The notes beneath the pieces were generated by a model that did no database searches, was not told the DNA's origin, and saw only the letters and a program-made list of their open reading frames with translations. This document shows, piece by piece, positions 15,597 through 23,715 of a stretch of 32,732 bases of DNA; position 1 is the stretch's first letter; the number at the start of each line of letters is the position of its first letter. The position numbers and the translations under genes were made by a program. Source of the stretch: Halobacteriales archaeon QH_8_64_26 (GTDB taxonomy: Archaea > Halobacteriota > Halobacteria > Halobacteriales > Halococcaceae). The DNA is taken from assembly GCA_003021725.1 (NCBI GenBank), contig PXRA01000036.1:1-32732 (forward strand), written 5' to 3'.

Positions 15597-16163
15597 ATGG
15601 ACGCCGAAATGACCATCAGGGACGTGATGAGCAGGGGGTTCGTGGGCGTGAGCGAGTCCGACCCTCTGGACGCGACCATCGATCTCATGCTTGAGGAGAA
15701 GGCCGACTGCGTGGTCGTACTCCGCGGGGACGAGCCAGTTGGGATGATGACCGAACGGGATGTGCTCGCGTCGGTGAGCGAGAATCGAGGGACCGCGGAC
15801 GCGACGGTCGCCGAGGTAATGAGCGAGGCAGTCCCGTCGGTTCGCTCCGATCGTGACCTGGCAGTCGGGATCGATCGGCTCGCCACAGCCGATAGCTCCC
15901 GGTTGGTCGTCACCGAGAACGACAGCGACGAACCGGTCGGACTGTTGACCTACCGCGACGTCGCGACGACGGTCGCCCACTCGCTACGATCCGGGAGCCG
16001 GTACGACGAGGAGGGGATATCGAGAACCGATACAAGCGACTTCGAAGCCGAGCGAGGGAGAGACGACACGATCCAGAGCATCTGTGAGTCCTGCGGCGCT
16101 CTCTCGCGCTCGCTTTCGACCGTCGGCGGGCAGTTGCTCTGCCCGAACTGTCGTGATATCTGA
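15597..16163 (+). CDS. Tandem CBS-domain protein with C-terminal zinc ribbon
   Basis: This 188-residue protein has two CBS domains (about residues 5-62 and 72-130). The first has VMSRGFVGVSESDPLDATIDLMLEEKADCVVVL and GMMTERDVLA, the second VMSEAVPSVRSDRDLAVG and GLLTYRDVA. CBS pairs bind adenosyl ligands and regulate partner proteins. The C-terminus carries CESCGALSR and LLCPNCRDI (CxxC-x16-CxxC), a zinc ribbon, a combination seen in archaeal regulators. A TATA-like box (GTTTTTAG, 15565-15572) sits about 29 bases upstream. It precedes the transporter binding-protein gene on the same strand by 88 bases, but has its own promoter. Confidence 0.88.
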   Translation: MDAEMTIRDVMSRGFVGVSESDPLDATIDLMLEEKADCVVVLRGDEPVGMMTERDVLASVSENRGTADATVAEVMSEAVPSVRSDRDLAVGIDRLATADSSRLVVTENDSDEPVGLLTYRDVATTVAHSLRSGSRYDEEGISRTDTSDFEAERGRDDTIQSICESCGALSRSLSTVGGQLLCPNCRDI

Positions 16164-16217
16164 TCGGCCGTGCGAGCCGGGTCGAGTCGGGAGTACCGCC
16201 CCGAACTATCGTAGGGA

Positions 16218-16225
16218 TTTATAAT
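16218..16225 (+). promoter_or_regulatory. TATA box for the binding-protein gene
   Basis: TTTATAAT is the best TATA element in the window and lies about 30 bases before the ATG at 16252. The gene is therefore likely expressed from this promoter, separately from the transporter operon. Confidence 0.6.
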
Positions 16226-16251
16226 GCGGTGGGATAAACTCCCTGTCGGAC

Positions 16252-17613
16252 ATGGTGCGTGAGACCAAACGGCGTGATTTCCTCGCAGGAGTCGGCACAG
16301 TCGGTATCGTCACAGCGGCCGGTTGCATCGGAAGTCCCGATAGCGGCGGCGGCGGTGGCGGCGGGGACAGTAGTAACGGCAGCACGAACGGCGGCAACGG
16401 TAGCGGCGGCGGTGGCAGTGGTGGTAGTGGTGGCGGAAGCGGCGATGGGCCCGGATTGCTCGTCGTCATCGGCTATCCCGAGAGCGGGATTCAACTGTTT
16501 CGCGATTACTACAGCAGATCGACGACCGACGAGGAGATCCTCATCCCGGACGGGCTTCGTGACGGCGCGCTCCCGAACCAGGTCGGCAACGACATGAACA
16601 ACGTCACGGGCACCGCACCCGCATCGGGCGGTCCGAACCAGCAAGCGTTTACCCAGTTGTTCCAGCAACAGTACGACAGCGCCCCGAGCGTCTTTACCTC
16701 ACAGTCCTATGACTCGGTCGCGACACTGATCCTCGCGAACGTCGCCGCCGGCGAGAACAGCGGCTCGGCGATCCGGGCGCAGATGCGAAACGTCGGGAAC
16801 TTCGTTGAAGGGGTCCGAATGGTCGCGGACGGCCAGGATATTAATTACCAAGGGGCATCGAGTACCGTCAACTTCGACGAGAACGGCGATCCGGCGTCGG
16901 CGGCCTATGCCATCTGGGAGTTCGCCCGTCAGCAAAACGATACCGAGACCGTAGAGACCCAGACCTTCGAGAGCGACAGTCCTGATGGTACCGGTCCGAG
17001 CGCCGACAGCATCCCCGGCAGTTCGATGGATCGGGACGTGCTGGTCGGCATCCTTCTCCCCGAGACGGGCGACCTCGCGTCGGTCGGCGGTCCGATGATC
17101 CAGGCCGCACAGATCCCGCCGATGCAGGTGAACGACTCGGATCTCGGCCTCTCGGTCGATGCCCAGGTACAGGACACCCAGACCCAGCCGGAAGTCGGCA
17201 TCAGCGGCGCCGAAGCGCTCGTCAACGCCGGCGTTCCCGCGGTCTGTGGAACCGCCTCCTCGGGCGTGAACGTGCCCGTTTCCCAGGAGGTGTTCATCCC
17301 GAACGAGATCGTCGGGTGCTCGCCCTCCAGTACGGCGCTCAACGTCTCGACGCTCGAGGACGACGACTTCATCTTCCGGACAGCCCCCTCGGATTTCCTC
17401 CAGGGCCGCGTGATGGCCCAGATCGGGTCCGATCGCTTGGGGACCAACGGTGCCTCAACCCTTTATGTCAACAACGAGTACGGCCAGCAGCTCTCCGATC
17501 GCTTCGCTGAAGTGTACCGGAACGAGTTCAACGGCGAGGTAAATCAAACAGTAGCGTTCAATATCGGGGAGTCCTCCTACACCTCGGTGCTCGAGGAGGC
17601 TCTCTCGACGTAA
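16252..17613 (+). CDS. Circularly permuted branched-chain amino acid-type ABC substrate-binding lipoprotein
   Basis: The 453-residue lipoprotein has a Tat signal (KRRDFLAGVG) and lipobox Cys at residue 25 (TAAGC), then a Gly/Ser/Asn linker (residues about 31-65). The body belongs to the LivJ/LivK type I binding-protein family. Residues about 66-240 (LLVVIGYPESGIQLFRDYY ... SVFTSQSYDSVATLILA ... INYQGASSTVNFDENGD) normally follow the N-terminal half. Residues about 261-453 (VLVGILLPETGDLASVGGP ... VQDTQTQP ... FIFRTAPSDFLQGRVMAQ ... SSYTSVLEEAL) are normally first. The frame is continuous from start to stop, and a 20-residue Ser/Pro/Gly linker joins the halves. The ATG follows a TATA box at about 30 bases. 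It converges on livF and probably serves that transporter. Confidence 0.9.
   Translation: MVRETKRRDFLAGVGTVGIVTAAGCIGSPDSGGGGGGGDSSNGSTNGGNGSGGGGSGGSGGGSGDGPGLLVVIGYPESGIQLFRDYYSRSTTDEEILIPDGLRDGALPNQVGNDMNNVTGTAPASGGPNQQAFTQLFQQQYDSAPSVFTSQSYDSVATLILANVAAGENSGSAIRAQMRNVGNFVEGVRMVADGQDINYQGASSTVNFDENGDPASAAYAIWEFARQQNDTETVETQTFESDSPDGTGPSADSIPGSSMDRDVLVGILLPETGDLASVGGPMIQAAQIPPMQVNDSDLGLSVDAQVQDTQTQPEVGISGAEALVNAGVPAVCGTASSGVNVPVSQEVFIPNEIVGCSPSSTALNVSTLEDDDFIFRTAPSDFLQGRVMAQIGSDRLGTNGASTLYVNNEYGQQLSDRFAEVYRNEFNGEVNQTVAFNIGESSYTSVLEEALST
16342..16446 (+). repeat. Glycine-codon-rich linker repeat in the binding-protein gene
   Basis: About 35 codons, mostly GGC, GGT, AGC and AAC, encode a Gly/Ser/Asn linker between the lipobox and the folded body. 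It is triplet-repeat-like DNA, prone to length change. Similar Gly/Ser linkers follow the lipobox in many haloarchaeal lipoproteins. Confidence 0.75.
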
Positions 17614-17781
17614 GCGTCGGCTCGAGACCTACGATCCCTCGAAGGACGCCAGCGATCGTGCTTCCGGTCGGTCCTGTTCCGGCTGCGAGAAACGAGGCGG
17701 AGACGGGTTCGGCGATCGTGGCGAGGCAGTGCGCCCAGGATTCGGGAGCGTCCGCCGACCGTCGGCCGATCGTCCGCCGGT

Positions 17782-18684
17782 TCAACCGCCGAGGAACTCC
17801 CGGCGGACTTCCTCGTCCTCGAGGAGTGCCTGCCCGGAGTCGACGAAGCGATTGTGCCCCTGGACGAAGACGTAACCCCGGTCGCAGCGACGGAGTGCTT
17901 CTTTGGCGTTCTGTTCGACCATGAGGATCGCCGTGCCGGCCTCGTTGATCTCGTCGATCTTATCGAACATCTCCTCGACCAGATCCGGGGCGAGTCCCGC
18001 AGAGGGTTCGTCGAGCAAGAGCAGATCGGGTTCTAACATGAGTGCCCGTCCCATCGCGAGCATCTGTCGCTGGCCGCCGCTCATCGTCCCCGCCTTCTGC
18101 TCGCGGCGTTCGTCGAGGATCGGAAAGCGCTCGTAAACCTCTCTCAGTGCCTCCTCAGGCACGTCCTCTAAGATGTACGCACCCATTGCCAAGTTCTCGG
18201 CGACCGAGAGACTGGTGAACACGTTGTCGTTCTGTGGAACGTAGCCGATCCCCCTGTGGATGATATCCTCGGGGCTTCGGCCGGTGATGTCGGTACCTGC
18301 GAAGGTGATCGACCCGCCCATGTAGGTCGTGAGCCCGAACACCGACTTCATCACCGTCGATTTGCCAGCACCGTTCGGGCCGACGATGGTAACGTACTCC
18401 CCATCCGCGACGTCCAAGAACACGTCATAGAGTATCCGGAGGTCGCTGTAGCCCGCGTCCAGATCGCGTACGGCGAGCAGTGACTCCGCGGCGTCCATCT
18501 GTGCGGTCTCGGCGGCCGAGCGAGCCCCTCGATCATCGGTTGCCGCCGCAGTCTCCTCCTTGCTGGTCCCCTCGGTCCCATCGGTACCGGTGTCGGTATC
18601 AGTCGTAGCGTTTCTCTTCTCGTTCGTATCCGTCCCCGCCCCCGCGTTCGCAGGTCGCTCGTCAGTCGGTTCACTCTCGCTCAT
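17782..18684 (-). CDS. livF: Branched-chain amino acid-type ABC transporter ATP-binding protein LivF
   Basis: This 300-residue ATPase has Walker A (GPNGAGKST), signature MSGGQRQMLAMGRAL and Walker B LLLLDEPSAGLAPDLVEEM, with the LivF-type GYSDLRILYDVFLDVADGEYV at the domain start (about residue 77). About 67 extra residues of Asp, Glu, Thr, Ala and Gly precede the domain. The start codon overlaps the livG stop (ATGA). It is the last gene of the livHMGF operon and faces the binding-protein gene with a 168-base gap. The substrate class is known only by family (branched-chain amino acids, amides or urea). Confidence 0.93.
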   Translation of the reverse strand: MSESEPTDERPANAGAGTDTNEKRNATTDTDTGTDGTEGTSKEETAAATDDRGARSAAETAQMDAAESLLAVRDLDAGYSDLRILYDVFLDVADGEYVTIVGPNGAGKSTVMKSVFGLTTYMGGSITFAGTDITGRSPEDIIHRGIGYVPQNDNVFTSLSVAENLAMGAYILEDVPEEALREVYERFPILDERREQKAGTMSGGQRQMLAMGRALMLEPDLLLLDEPSAGLAPDLVEEMFDKIDEINEAGTAILMVEQNAKEALRRCDRGYVFVQGHNRFVDSGQALLEDEEVRREFLGG

Positions 18685-19640
18685 ACGGTCCCTCCGAGAT
18701 AGGCCTCGATCACCTGCTCGTTCTCTAAGATCGCTTCGGGGCTATCGTCGGCGAGCACTCGGCCCTGGTGCATGACGATCACGCGCTCGCAGTTGTCCAT
18801 GATCAGATCCATGTCGTGTTCGACGATCAGGAACGTATAGCCCTGCTCGCGTAGCTCGTGGATACGTCCCAACAGGCGTTTCTCGAGGGTCGGGTTCACG
18901 CCCGCAAAGGGCTCGTCGAGCAGTAACATATCGGGGTCGGTCGAGAGCGCGCGGGCGAACTCGAGTAGCTTCCGCTGGCCGCCCGAGAGCGTGCCGGCGT
19001 CCTCGTGGGCGAGGTGGGAGATATCGAAGAAATCCAGCGTCTCCCACGCGCGGGTCAGGAGGTCGCCCTCCTCACGCCGAACGGAACGACGGGCGAAGGG
19101 AACGACCGATCGCCAGAGCGATTCACCCGATTGCCCCTGGGGGGCGAGCATGACGTTTTCGAGCACGGTCATGTCGGCGAGCTGGCGAGCGATCTGAAAG
19201 GTCCTCGCCAACCCCTTCCGGGCGACCTCGTGTGGAGCGAGTTCCGTGATGTCCTCGTCGTTGAAGTAGACGGTACCGCTATCGGGGGCAATCGTACCCG
19301 TGATGAGATTGAACGTCGTGGACTTGCCCGCACCGTTCGGGCCGATGAGGCCCGTGAGCGAGCCCGCATCGACGTCGAAACTCGCGTCGTCGACCGCGGT
19401 GATACCCCCGAAGTTCTTCCGGAGGTTCTCGACTCGCAGCGGCGTCTCGGTGAGTCCCGTCGGGTCGGATGCCGTTCCTGGCTTGGCCTCTCTCCGCTCT
19501 TTTCTTTGCTCCTCGTCGTGGCGTCCGTCCTCGGTCGCTTCGCTCGCCGATGTTCGGCCTTCGGGCGCGGAGTGGGTCCCGCTCGTTCGATCCAACTCGG
19601 CGTCGGTCCCGGTTTCGGCCCGGGTCTCGGAGTCACTCAT
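18681..19640 (-). CDS. livG: Branched-chain amino acid-type ABC transporter ATP-binding protein LivG
   Basis: In this 319-residue ATPase the domain starts near residue 69 with RVENLRKNFGGITAVDDASF. It has Walker A GPNGAGKST, signature LSGGQRKLLEFARAL and Walker B MLLLDEPFAGVNP, and ends with ANDAL-type QVIEAYLGG, typical of LivG. The first 65 or so residues are acidic low-complexity sequence with no family counterpart. A GGAGGG Shine-Dalgarno element lies just upstream of the ATG, 4 bases after the livM stop. It forms a transporter with LivF, LivH and LivM. Confidence 0.94.
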   Translation of the reverse strand: MSDSETRAETGTDAELDRTSGTHSAPEGRTSASEATEDGRHDEEQRKERREAKPGTASDPTGLTETPLRVENLRKNFGGITAVDDASFDVDAGSLTGLIGPNGAGKSTTFNLITGTIAPDSGTVYFNDEDITELAPHEVARKGLARTFQIARQLADMTVLENVMLAPQGQSGESLWRSVVPFARRSVRREEGDLLTRAWETLDFFDISHLAHEDAGTLSGGQRKLLEFARALSTDPDMLLLDEPFAGVNPTLEKRLLGRIHELREQGYTFLIVEHDMDLIMDNCERVIVMHQGRVLADDSPEAILENEQVIEAYLGGTV

Positions 19641-19644
19641 CGGC

Positions 19645-21129
19645 TCACCCTCCGTCCGCCGCCGTCGCCGGAGCCGACATCGAGTCGGCTTTCGAGGCCT
19701 TCGGCCGGGAGAGGTCGATCGAGGAGGCGATCTCCGTTCGGTGCCCCATCAGTCCCTCGGGCCGGTTTTTCATGATGTAGACCAGTACTACGCCCATAAT
19801 AACCAATCGAAGGGTCGACATATTGTCGAGCGTGAACGCGAGCAACGGGACGACCTCGAACGCCGAGAGCAGCGGGGCGAGGGCCTGACCGAACGTATCG
19901 GGCGCGTCGCCGATGGGAAAGACGCTGATGAGGAGGTTTCTGAAGTAGATCGGTCCCTCGAAGAGCACCGCGGCGAAGACCGCGCCGCCGATCACGCTGC
20001 CCGTATTCGAGCCCGCACCGCCGATGATGAGCGCGATCCAGACGAAAAACGTCACCTGGGGTCTGAACGATAGCGGGGTCACGGCTCCCTGTCCCATGTA
20101 CCAGAGGATCCCGCCCAGACCCATGAGCGCACAGCCGAGCATGAAGGACTTGATCTTGAAGGCGTTCGTGTCCTTGCCGAGCGACCCCGTAGCGTCCTCG
20201 TCCTCGCGGATCGCCTTGAGGACTCTGCCGAAGGGTGACTCGCCCGTTCGCTTCAGCAGCCAGTAAAAGCTCGCAACGAAGCCCATCAGTAGCGCTGCGT
20301 AGACGAACTGGTTGACGACGGGTTCGGGGTTGTTCGGAACGACGGTACTGACGATACCCACGAGACCGTCGTAGAGCCCCGAAAGGCCGAAAAATTCGAA
20401 TAGAGCGGCGAGCGGGTCAGTGTAGTTGAGGATGAGTCCACTGCCCCCGCCGGTGCCGAGTTTCGCGCCCAAAAGGGAGAACTCCTGAAACTGACCCGAC
20501 ATGTAGACGAAACGGACGATCTCGCTCATCGCGATCGTGACGATCGCAAGGTAATCGGCCCGGAGCCGCAGTGCCGGCAGAGCAACGAGGAGTCCGAGCA
20601 GGGCGGCGGCGAGTACCCCGACGATGACGCCGACCCAGATCGGCAGTCCCAACCCAGGAATTTGGGCGGTCCCGCCGGTGCTCGCGGGCTTCGAGACCAT
20701 CGCCATCGTGTAGATGCCGACGGCCATGAACCCGACGACGCCGATATTAAAGAGACCGGTGTAGCCCCAGTGAAGGTTGAGCGCGAGCGCGAGCATCGAG
20801 AAAACGCCGATGAGAAAGGTCAGCCGCGCGATGACGTTGATCAGCCCTCTGGCCTCGAAGCCGAGTGCGAGGCCGGTGAGCAGGTACGTTAGGTAGATCC
20901 CGCCGATCACGGCGAGGATGAGGACGATATCCCGATCGAAGAACGACTGGAGACGGTTACCGGTGCTACCGGACCCACGACCGCCACCGCCATCACCACT
21001 GCTACCACCATTACCGCCGTCACCGCCACTGCCACCACTTCCAGTACCACCGTCGTCCCCACTGCCCGCACCGCTTCGATCGTCGCCCGATCCGATGCTT
21101 TCGGCCTCCGCAGGGTCCTCGAGGCTCAT
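19645..21129 (-). CDS. livM: Branched-chain amino acid-type ABC transporter permease LivM
   Basis: This 494-residue permease has many hydrophobic helices from about residue 67 to 460. The LivM core includes ALNLHWGYTGLFNIGVVGFMAVG, ALRLRADYLAIVTIAMSEIVRF, FGRVLKAIREDEDATGSLGKD (the EAA loop that meets the ATPase) and FFVWIALIIGGAGSNTGSVIGG. A large Gly/Ser/Asp-rich segment of about 47 residues lies at the N-terminus before the first helix. A second insertion occurs between helices in the middle. The ATG overlaps the livH stop (ATGA). Confidence 0.92.
   Translation of the reverse strand: MSLEDPAEAESIGSGDDRSGAGSGDDGGTGSGGSGGDGGNGGSSGDGGGGRGSGSTGNRLQSFFDRDIVLILAVIGGIYLTYLLTGLALGFEARGLINVIARLTFLIGVFSMLALALNLHWGYTGLFNIGVVGFMAVGIYTMAMVSKPASTGGTAQIPGLGLPIWVGVIVGVLAAALLGLLVALPALRLRADYLAIVTIAMSEIVRFVYMSGQFQEFSLLGAKLGTGGGSGLILNYTDPLAALFEFFGLSGLYDGLVGIVSTVVPNNPEPVVNQFVYAALLMGFVASFYWLLKRTGESPFGRVLKAIREDEDATGSLGKDTNAFKIKSFMLGCALMGLGGILWYMGQGAVTPLSFRPQVTFFVWIALIIGGAGSNTGSVIGGAVFAAVLFEGPIYFRNLLISVFPIGDAPDTFGQALAPLLSAFEVVPLLAFTLDNMSTLRLVIMGVVLVYIMKNRPEGLMGHRTEIASSIDLSRPKASKADSMSAPATAADGG
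20956..21096 (-). repeat. Gly/Ser/Asp-rich low-complexity segment in livM
   Basis: About 47 codons encode an N-terminal tract of Gly, Ser and Asp (residues 12-58 of LivM), written as imperfect triplets on the minus strand. It has the same style as the binding-protein linker and is probably disordered on the cytoplasmic side. Confidence 0.7.
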
Positions 21130-22238
21130 GCGGTAGACCTCCCTTCGAACAGTCCCTCCGGGCGGAACAGGAGCACCAGAATCATTACGAAGAAGGCCGC
21201 CGCCCGCGCGAAGTCCGAGGGAATCCAGAGCACGGACATCGAACTCGTGAGACCGATGACGAGACCGCCGAGGATAGCGCCGTACACCGATCCGATCCCG
21301 CCCAGGATCACCGCCGCGAAGACGAGCAAGAGAAGCAACCAGCCGTCGTTGAATCCAATAGTGCCCTTCCAGAGGACGAACATGTAGCCCGCGACGCCGG
21401 TAAGCGCCCCGCCGATCACCCACGTCGCGCGAACGACCCGCTCGGTCGGGATGCCCGTCACTCGAGCCAAGTCCTCGTTGTCGGCCATCGCGCGCATCGC
21501 GGTGCCGAGTTTCGTGCGCTGGAGCAGGAAGTGCACCCCGAGCATGAGCCCCACCGCGACGACGAGCAGGGTAGCGTCGTGGGCGCTGATAGCGACGTAG
21601 CCGTCGAGGAGATACCCCTGAATCTCGGGGACGCCCCCGGCGTCGGTCACGCCGCGATTTTCAGTCGTGAAGACGAACGCGATCAGATAGCGCAGTGCGA
21701 AGGCGATGCCGACGCTCGCGATCAGCAGGGAGATCCCGCCCTGATCGCGCATCGAGCGGTAGACGAGCCGGTCGATGACCAACGCGAGGATAACGGTAAA
21801 CAGACCAGCGAAGACGAGCCCGCCGAGAACGGCGATCGGCGTCGCCGTGATACCGATGCCGAGCGCGCCGCCGAACACCGAGCCGCCGGCACCGACCAGC
21901 AGTAAGGAACCGACGTCCGCACGGCCGAGGCCGGCGAGCAGATACGTCACCGCCCAGCCCGAAAAGGCCCCACCGGTGATGTAATCGCCGTGAGCGAAGT
22001 TCGCGAAGTTCAGGATACTATACGTCATCGAGAGGCCGATCCCCGCGAGTCCGACGACGAGGCCCTGCATGAGCCCGTCCCAGACCAACGTGGCGACGTC
22101 CGAAACCGCGATCCGCCCGGTAGCCAGCCCGCTCACGAAGTCGACGGCCAAAAGAACCACCAGAAGGCCAACGACGAGCGCGAACGGGCGGGCAACGACG
22201 AACCGTCGGCTGTCCGAATACGTGTCTGCTATTCCCAT
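21126..22238 (-). CDS. livH: Branched-chain amino acid-type ABC transporter permease LivH
   Basis: This 370-residue permease has about eight to nine hydrophobic segments. Core motifs are GLVVGLAGIGLSMTYSILNFANFAHGD (about residues 58-84, typical LivH start), RTKLGTAMRAMADNEDLARVTGI (the EAA loop) and AVILGGIGSVYGAILGGL. The ATG at 22238 was chosen over upstream possibilities because the sequence before it is not hydrophobic or conserved. A strong minus-strand box (CTTTATTTTT) lies some 40 bases upstream. First gene of the livHMGF operon; it diverges from pgk. Confidence 0.92.
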   Translation of the reverse strand: MGIADTYSDSRRFVVARPFALVVGLLVVLLAVDFVSGLATGRIAVSDVATLVWDGLMQGLVVGLAGIGLSMTYSILNFANFAHGDYITGGAFSGWAVTYLLAGLGRADVGSLLLVGAGGSVFGGALGIGITATPIAVLGGLVFAGLFTVILALVIDRLVYRSMRDQGGISLLIASVGIAFALRYLIAFVFTTENRGVTDAGGVPEIQGYLLDGYVAISAHDATLLVVAVGLMLGVHFLLQRTKLGTAMRAMADNEDLARVTGIPTERVVRATWVIGGALTGVAGYMFVLWKGTIGFNDGWLLLLLVFAAVILGGIGSVYGAILGGLVIGLTSSMSVLWIPSDFARAAAFFVMILVLLFRPEGLFEGRSTA

Positions 22239-22272
22239 TGATGCCACACCTTGCCAGGAAGCAGTCGGGAGG

Positions 22273-22282
22273 AAAAATAAAG
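22273..22282 (-). promoter_or_regulatory. TATA-like box of the livHMGF operon
   Basis: CTTTATTTTT on the minus strand implies a start near 22250 and a leader of about 12 bases ahead of livH. Confidence 0.5.
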
Positions 22283-22530
22283 CTTCGCCGACCGAAGGCA
22301 GACTACACCCCGCATCGGCCCGAATCAGCCTCGTTCGGACCATCGAGAGGAGAACCCGTGAGCCCCGAGGGAGCCCCGCTCTCGGTCGCCGTACTATCAC
22401 GACCCAGTAGCCGACCGATGATCGGAGCAGGAAGCCTATCGAGAGTCGGCCGCCGGCCGGCGGGTCGAAACTCGACAGGCCGAAGACGGGACGGAAAGGG
22501 ATTTGATAGGGGGTCCCCGATTCGAGGGTA

Positions 22531-23715
22531 ATGATTCCGACCCTCGACGATCTCTCCTGTGAGGAGGTCACTGTCGGGGTACGCATCGACGTCAACAGCC
22601 CTGTTTCGGGGAGCGAACTCGCCGACGACGCCCGATTGCGGGCCCACGTCGATACCCTCGCCCAGTTGCTCGAAGGAGGGGCGTGTGTCGCGATACTGGC
22701 CCATCAGGGCCGTCCGGGGAGCGAGGATTTCACGTCGCTCGCACCCCACGCCGCCCGGCTCGACGAGCTTCTCGAGTACCCGATCTCCCATACCGACGCC
22801 CTCTGGTCGGCCGAGGCGCGCGAACGGGTTGGAGCGCTCAACCCAGGGGAGGCACTCGTACTGGAGAACACCCGCTTTTACGCCGAGGAATACATGACCT
22901 TCGAGCCCGGCCGGGCTGCCCGTACCCACCTGATCGAACGCCTCGCGCCCGCCCTCGACGCCTACGTCAACGACGCCTTCGCGGCGGCCCATCGCTCCCA
23001 GCCCTCACTGGTCGGCTTCCCCCAGGTGCTGCCGGGGTATGCCGGCCGCGTGATGGAACGCGAACTGGAGGTTCTGGGAGGGATCGAGGAGAGCCCGACC
23101 CCGCGGGTCTACGTGCTCGGCGGGGCGAAGGTGAGCGACTCGATCGCGGTCGCCCGCAGCGTACTTGAACGCGGACTGGCCGACCGGGTGCTGACGACGG
23201 GCCTTCTCGGCAACGTTTTCCTACTGGGTAGCGGCGTCGAACTCGGCACCCGGAGCGCGGAGTTCGTCTACGAGCAGGGGTATTTCGACGAGATCGACGC
23301 CGCGGGCGACCTCGCGGAGGCCTACGGGAAGATCGAACTCCCGACCGACGTCGCGGTCGATCGGGACGGCGAGCGCGAGGAGATCGCCGTAAGCGACCTG
23401 CCGGCCGACGGGCTCGCGAAGGACGTCGGCAGCGAGACCATCGCGGGCTACTCGCTGATCCTCGAGAACGCCGGCACGGTAATCCTGAACGGACCGGCCG
23501 GCGTCTTCGAGGAGCCGGCCTTCGCCACGGGTACCGAGGCACTCTACGCGGCGGCGAGTCGGGCCGAGCACAGCATCGTCGGGGGCGGCGATACCGCCGC
23601 TGCGCTGCGCCGACTGGGAATTTCGGGGTTCGATCACGTCAGTACCGGCGGCGGGGCCGCGCTCCGAATGCTCACCGACGAGCCCCTCCCCGCCGTCGAG
23701 GCGCTCCGGCGATGA
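22531..23715 (+). CDS. pgk: Phosphoglycerate kinase
   Basis: This 394-residue glycolytic/gluconeogenic enzyme interconverts 1,3-bisphosphoglycerate and 3-phosphoglycerate with ATP. It has VGVRIDVNSPV (the substrate loop), AHQGRPGSEDF, LVLENTRFYAEE, VNDAFAAAHRSQPSLVGF, YVLGGAKVSDS, ILNGPAGVFEEPAF and SIVGGGDTAAALRRLG, all family signatures. The length is normal for archaea. A weak T-rich box (ATTTGATAGG) lies about 27 bases before the ATG. It overlaps the next gene by four bases. Confidence 0.96.
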   Translation: MIPTLDDLSCEEVTVGVRIDVNSPVSGSELADDARLRAHVDTLAQLLEGGACVAILAHQGRPGSEDFTSLAPHAARLDELLEYPISHTDALWSAEARERVGALNPGEALVLENTRFYAEEYMTFEPGRAARTHLIERLAPALDAYVNDAFAAAHRSQPSLVGFPQVLPGYAGRVMERELEVLGGIEESPTPRVYVLGGAKVSDSIAVARSVLERGLADRVLTTGLLGNVFLLGSGVELGTRSAEFVYEQGYFDEIDAAGDLAEAYGKIELPTDVAVDRDGEREEIAVSDLPADGLAKDVGSETIAGYSLILENAGTVILNGPAGVFEEPAFATGTEALYAAASRAEHSIVGGGDTAAALRRLGISGFDHVSTGGGAALRMLTDEPLPAVEALRR

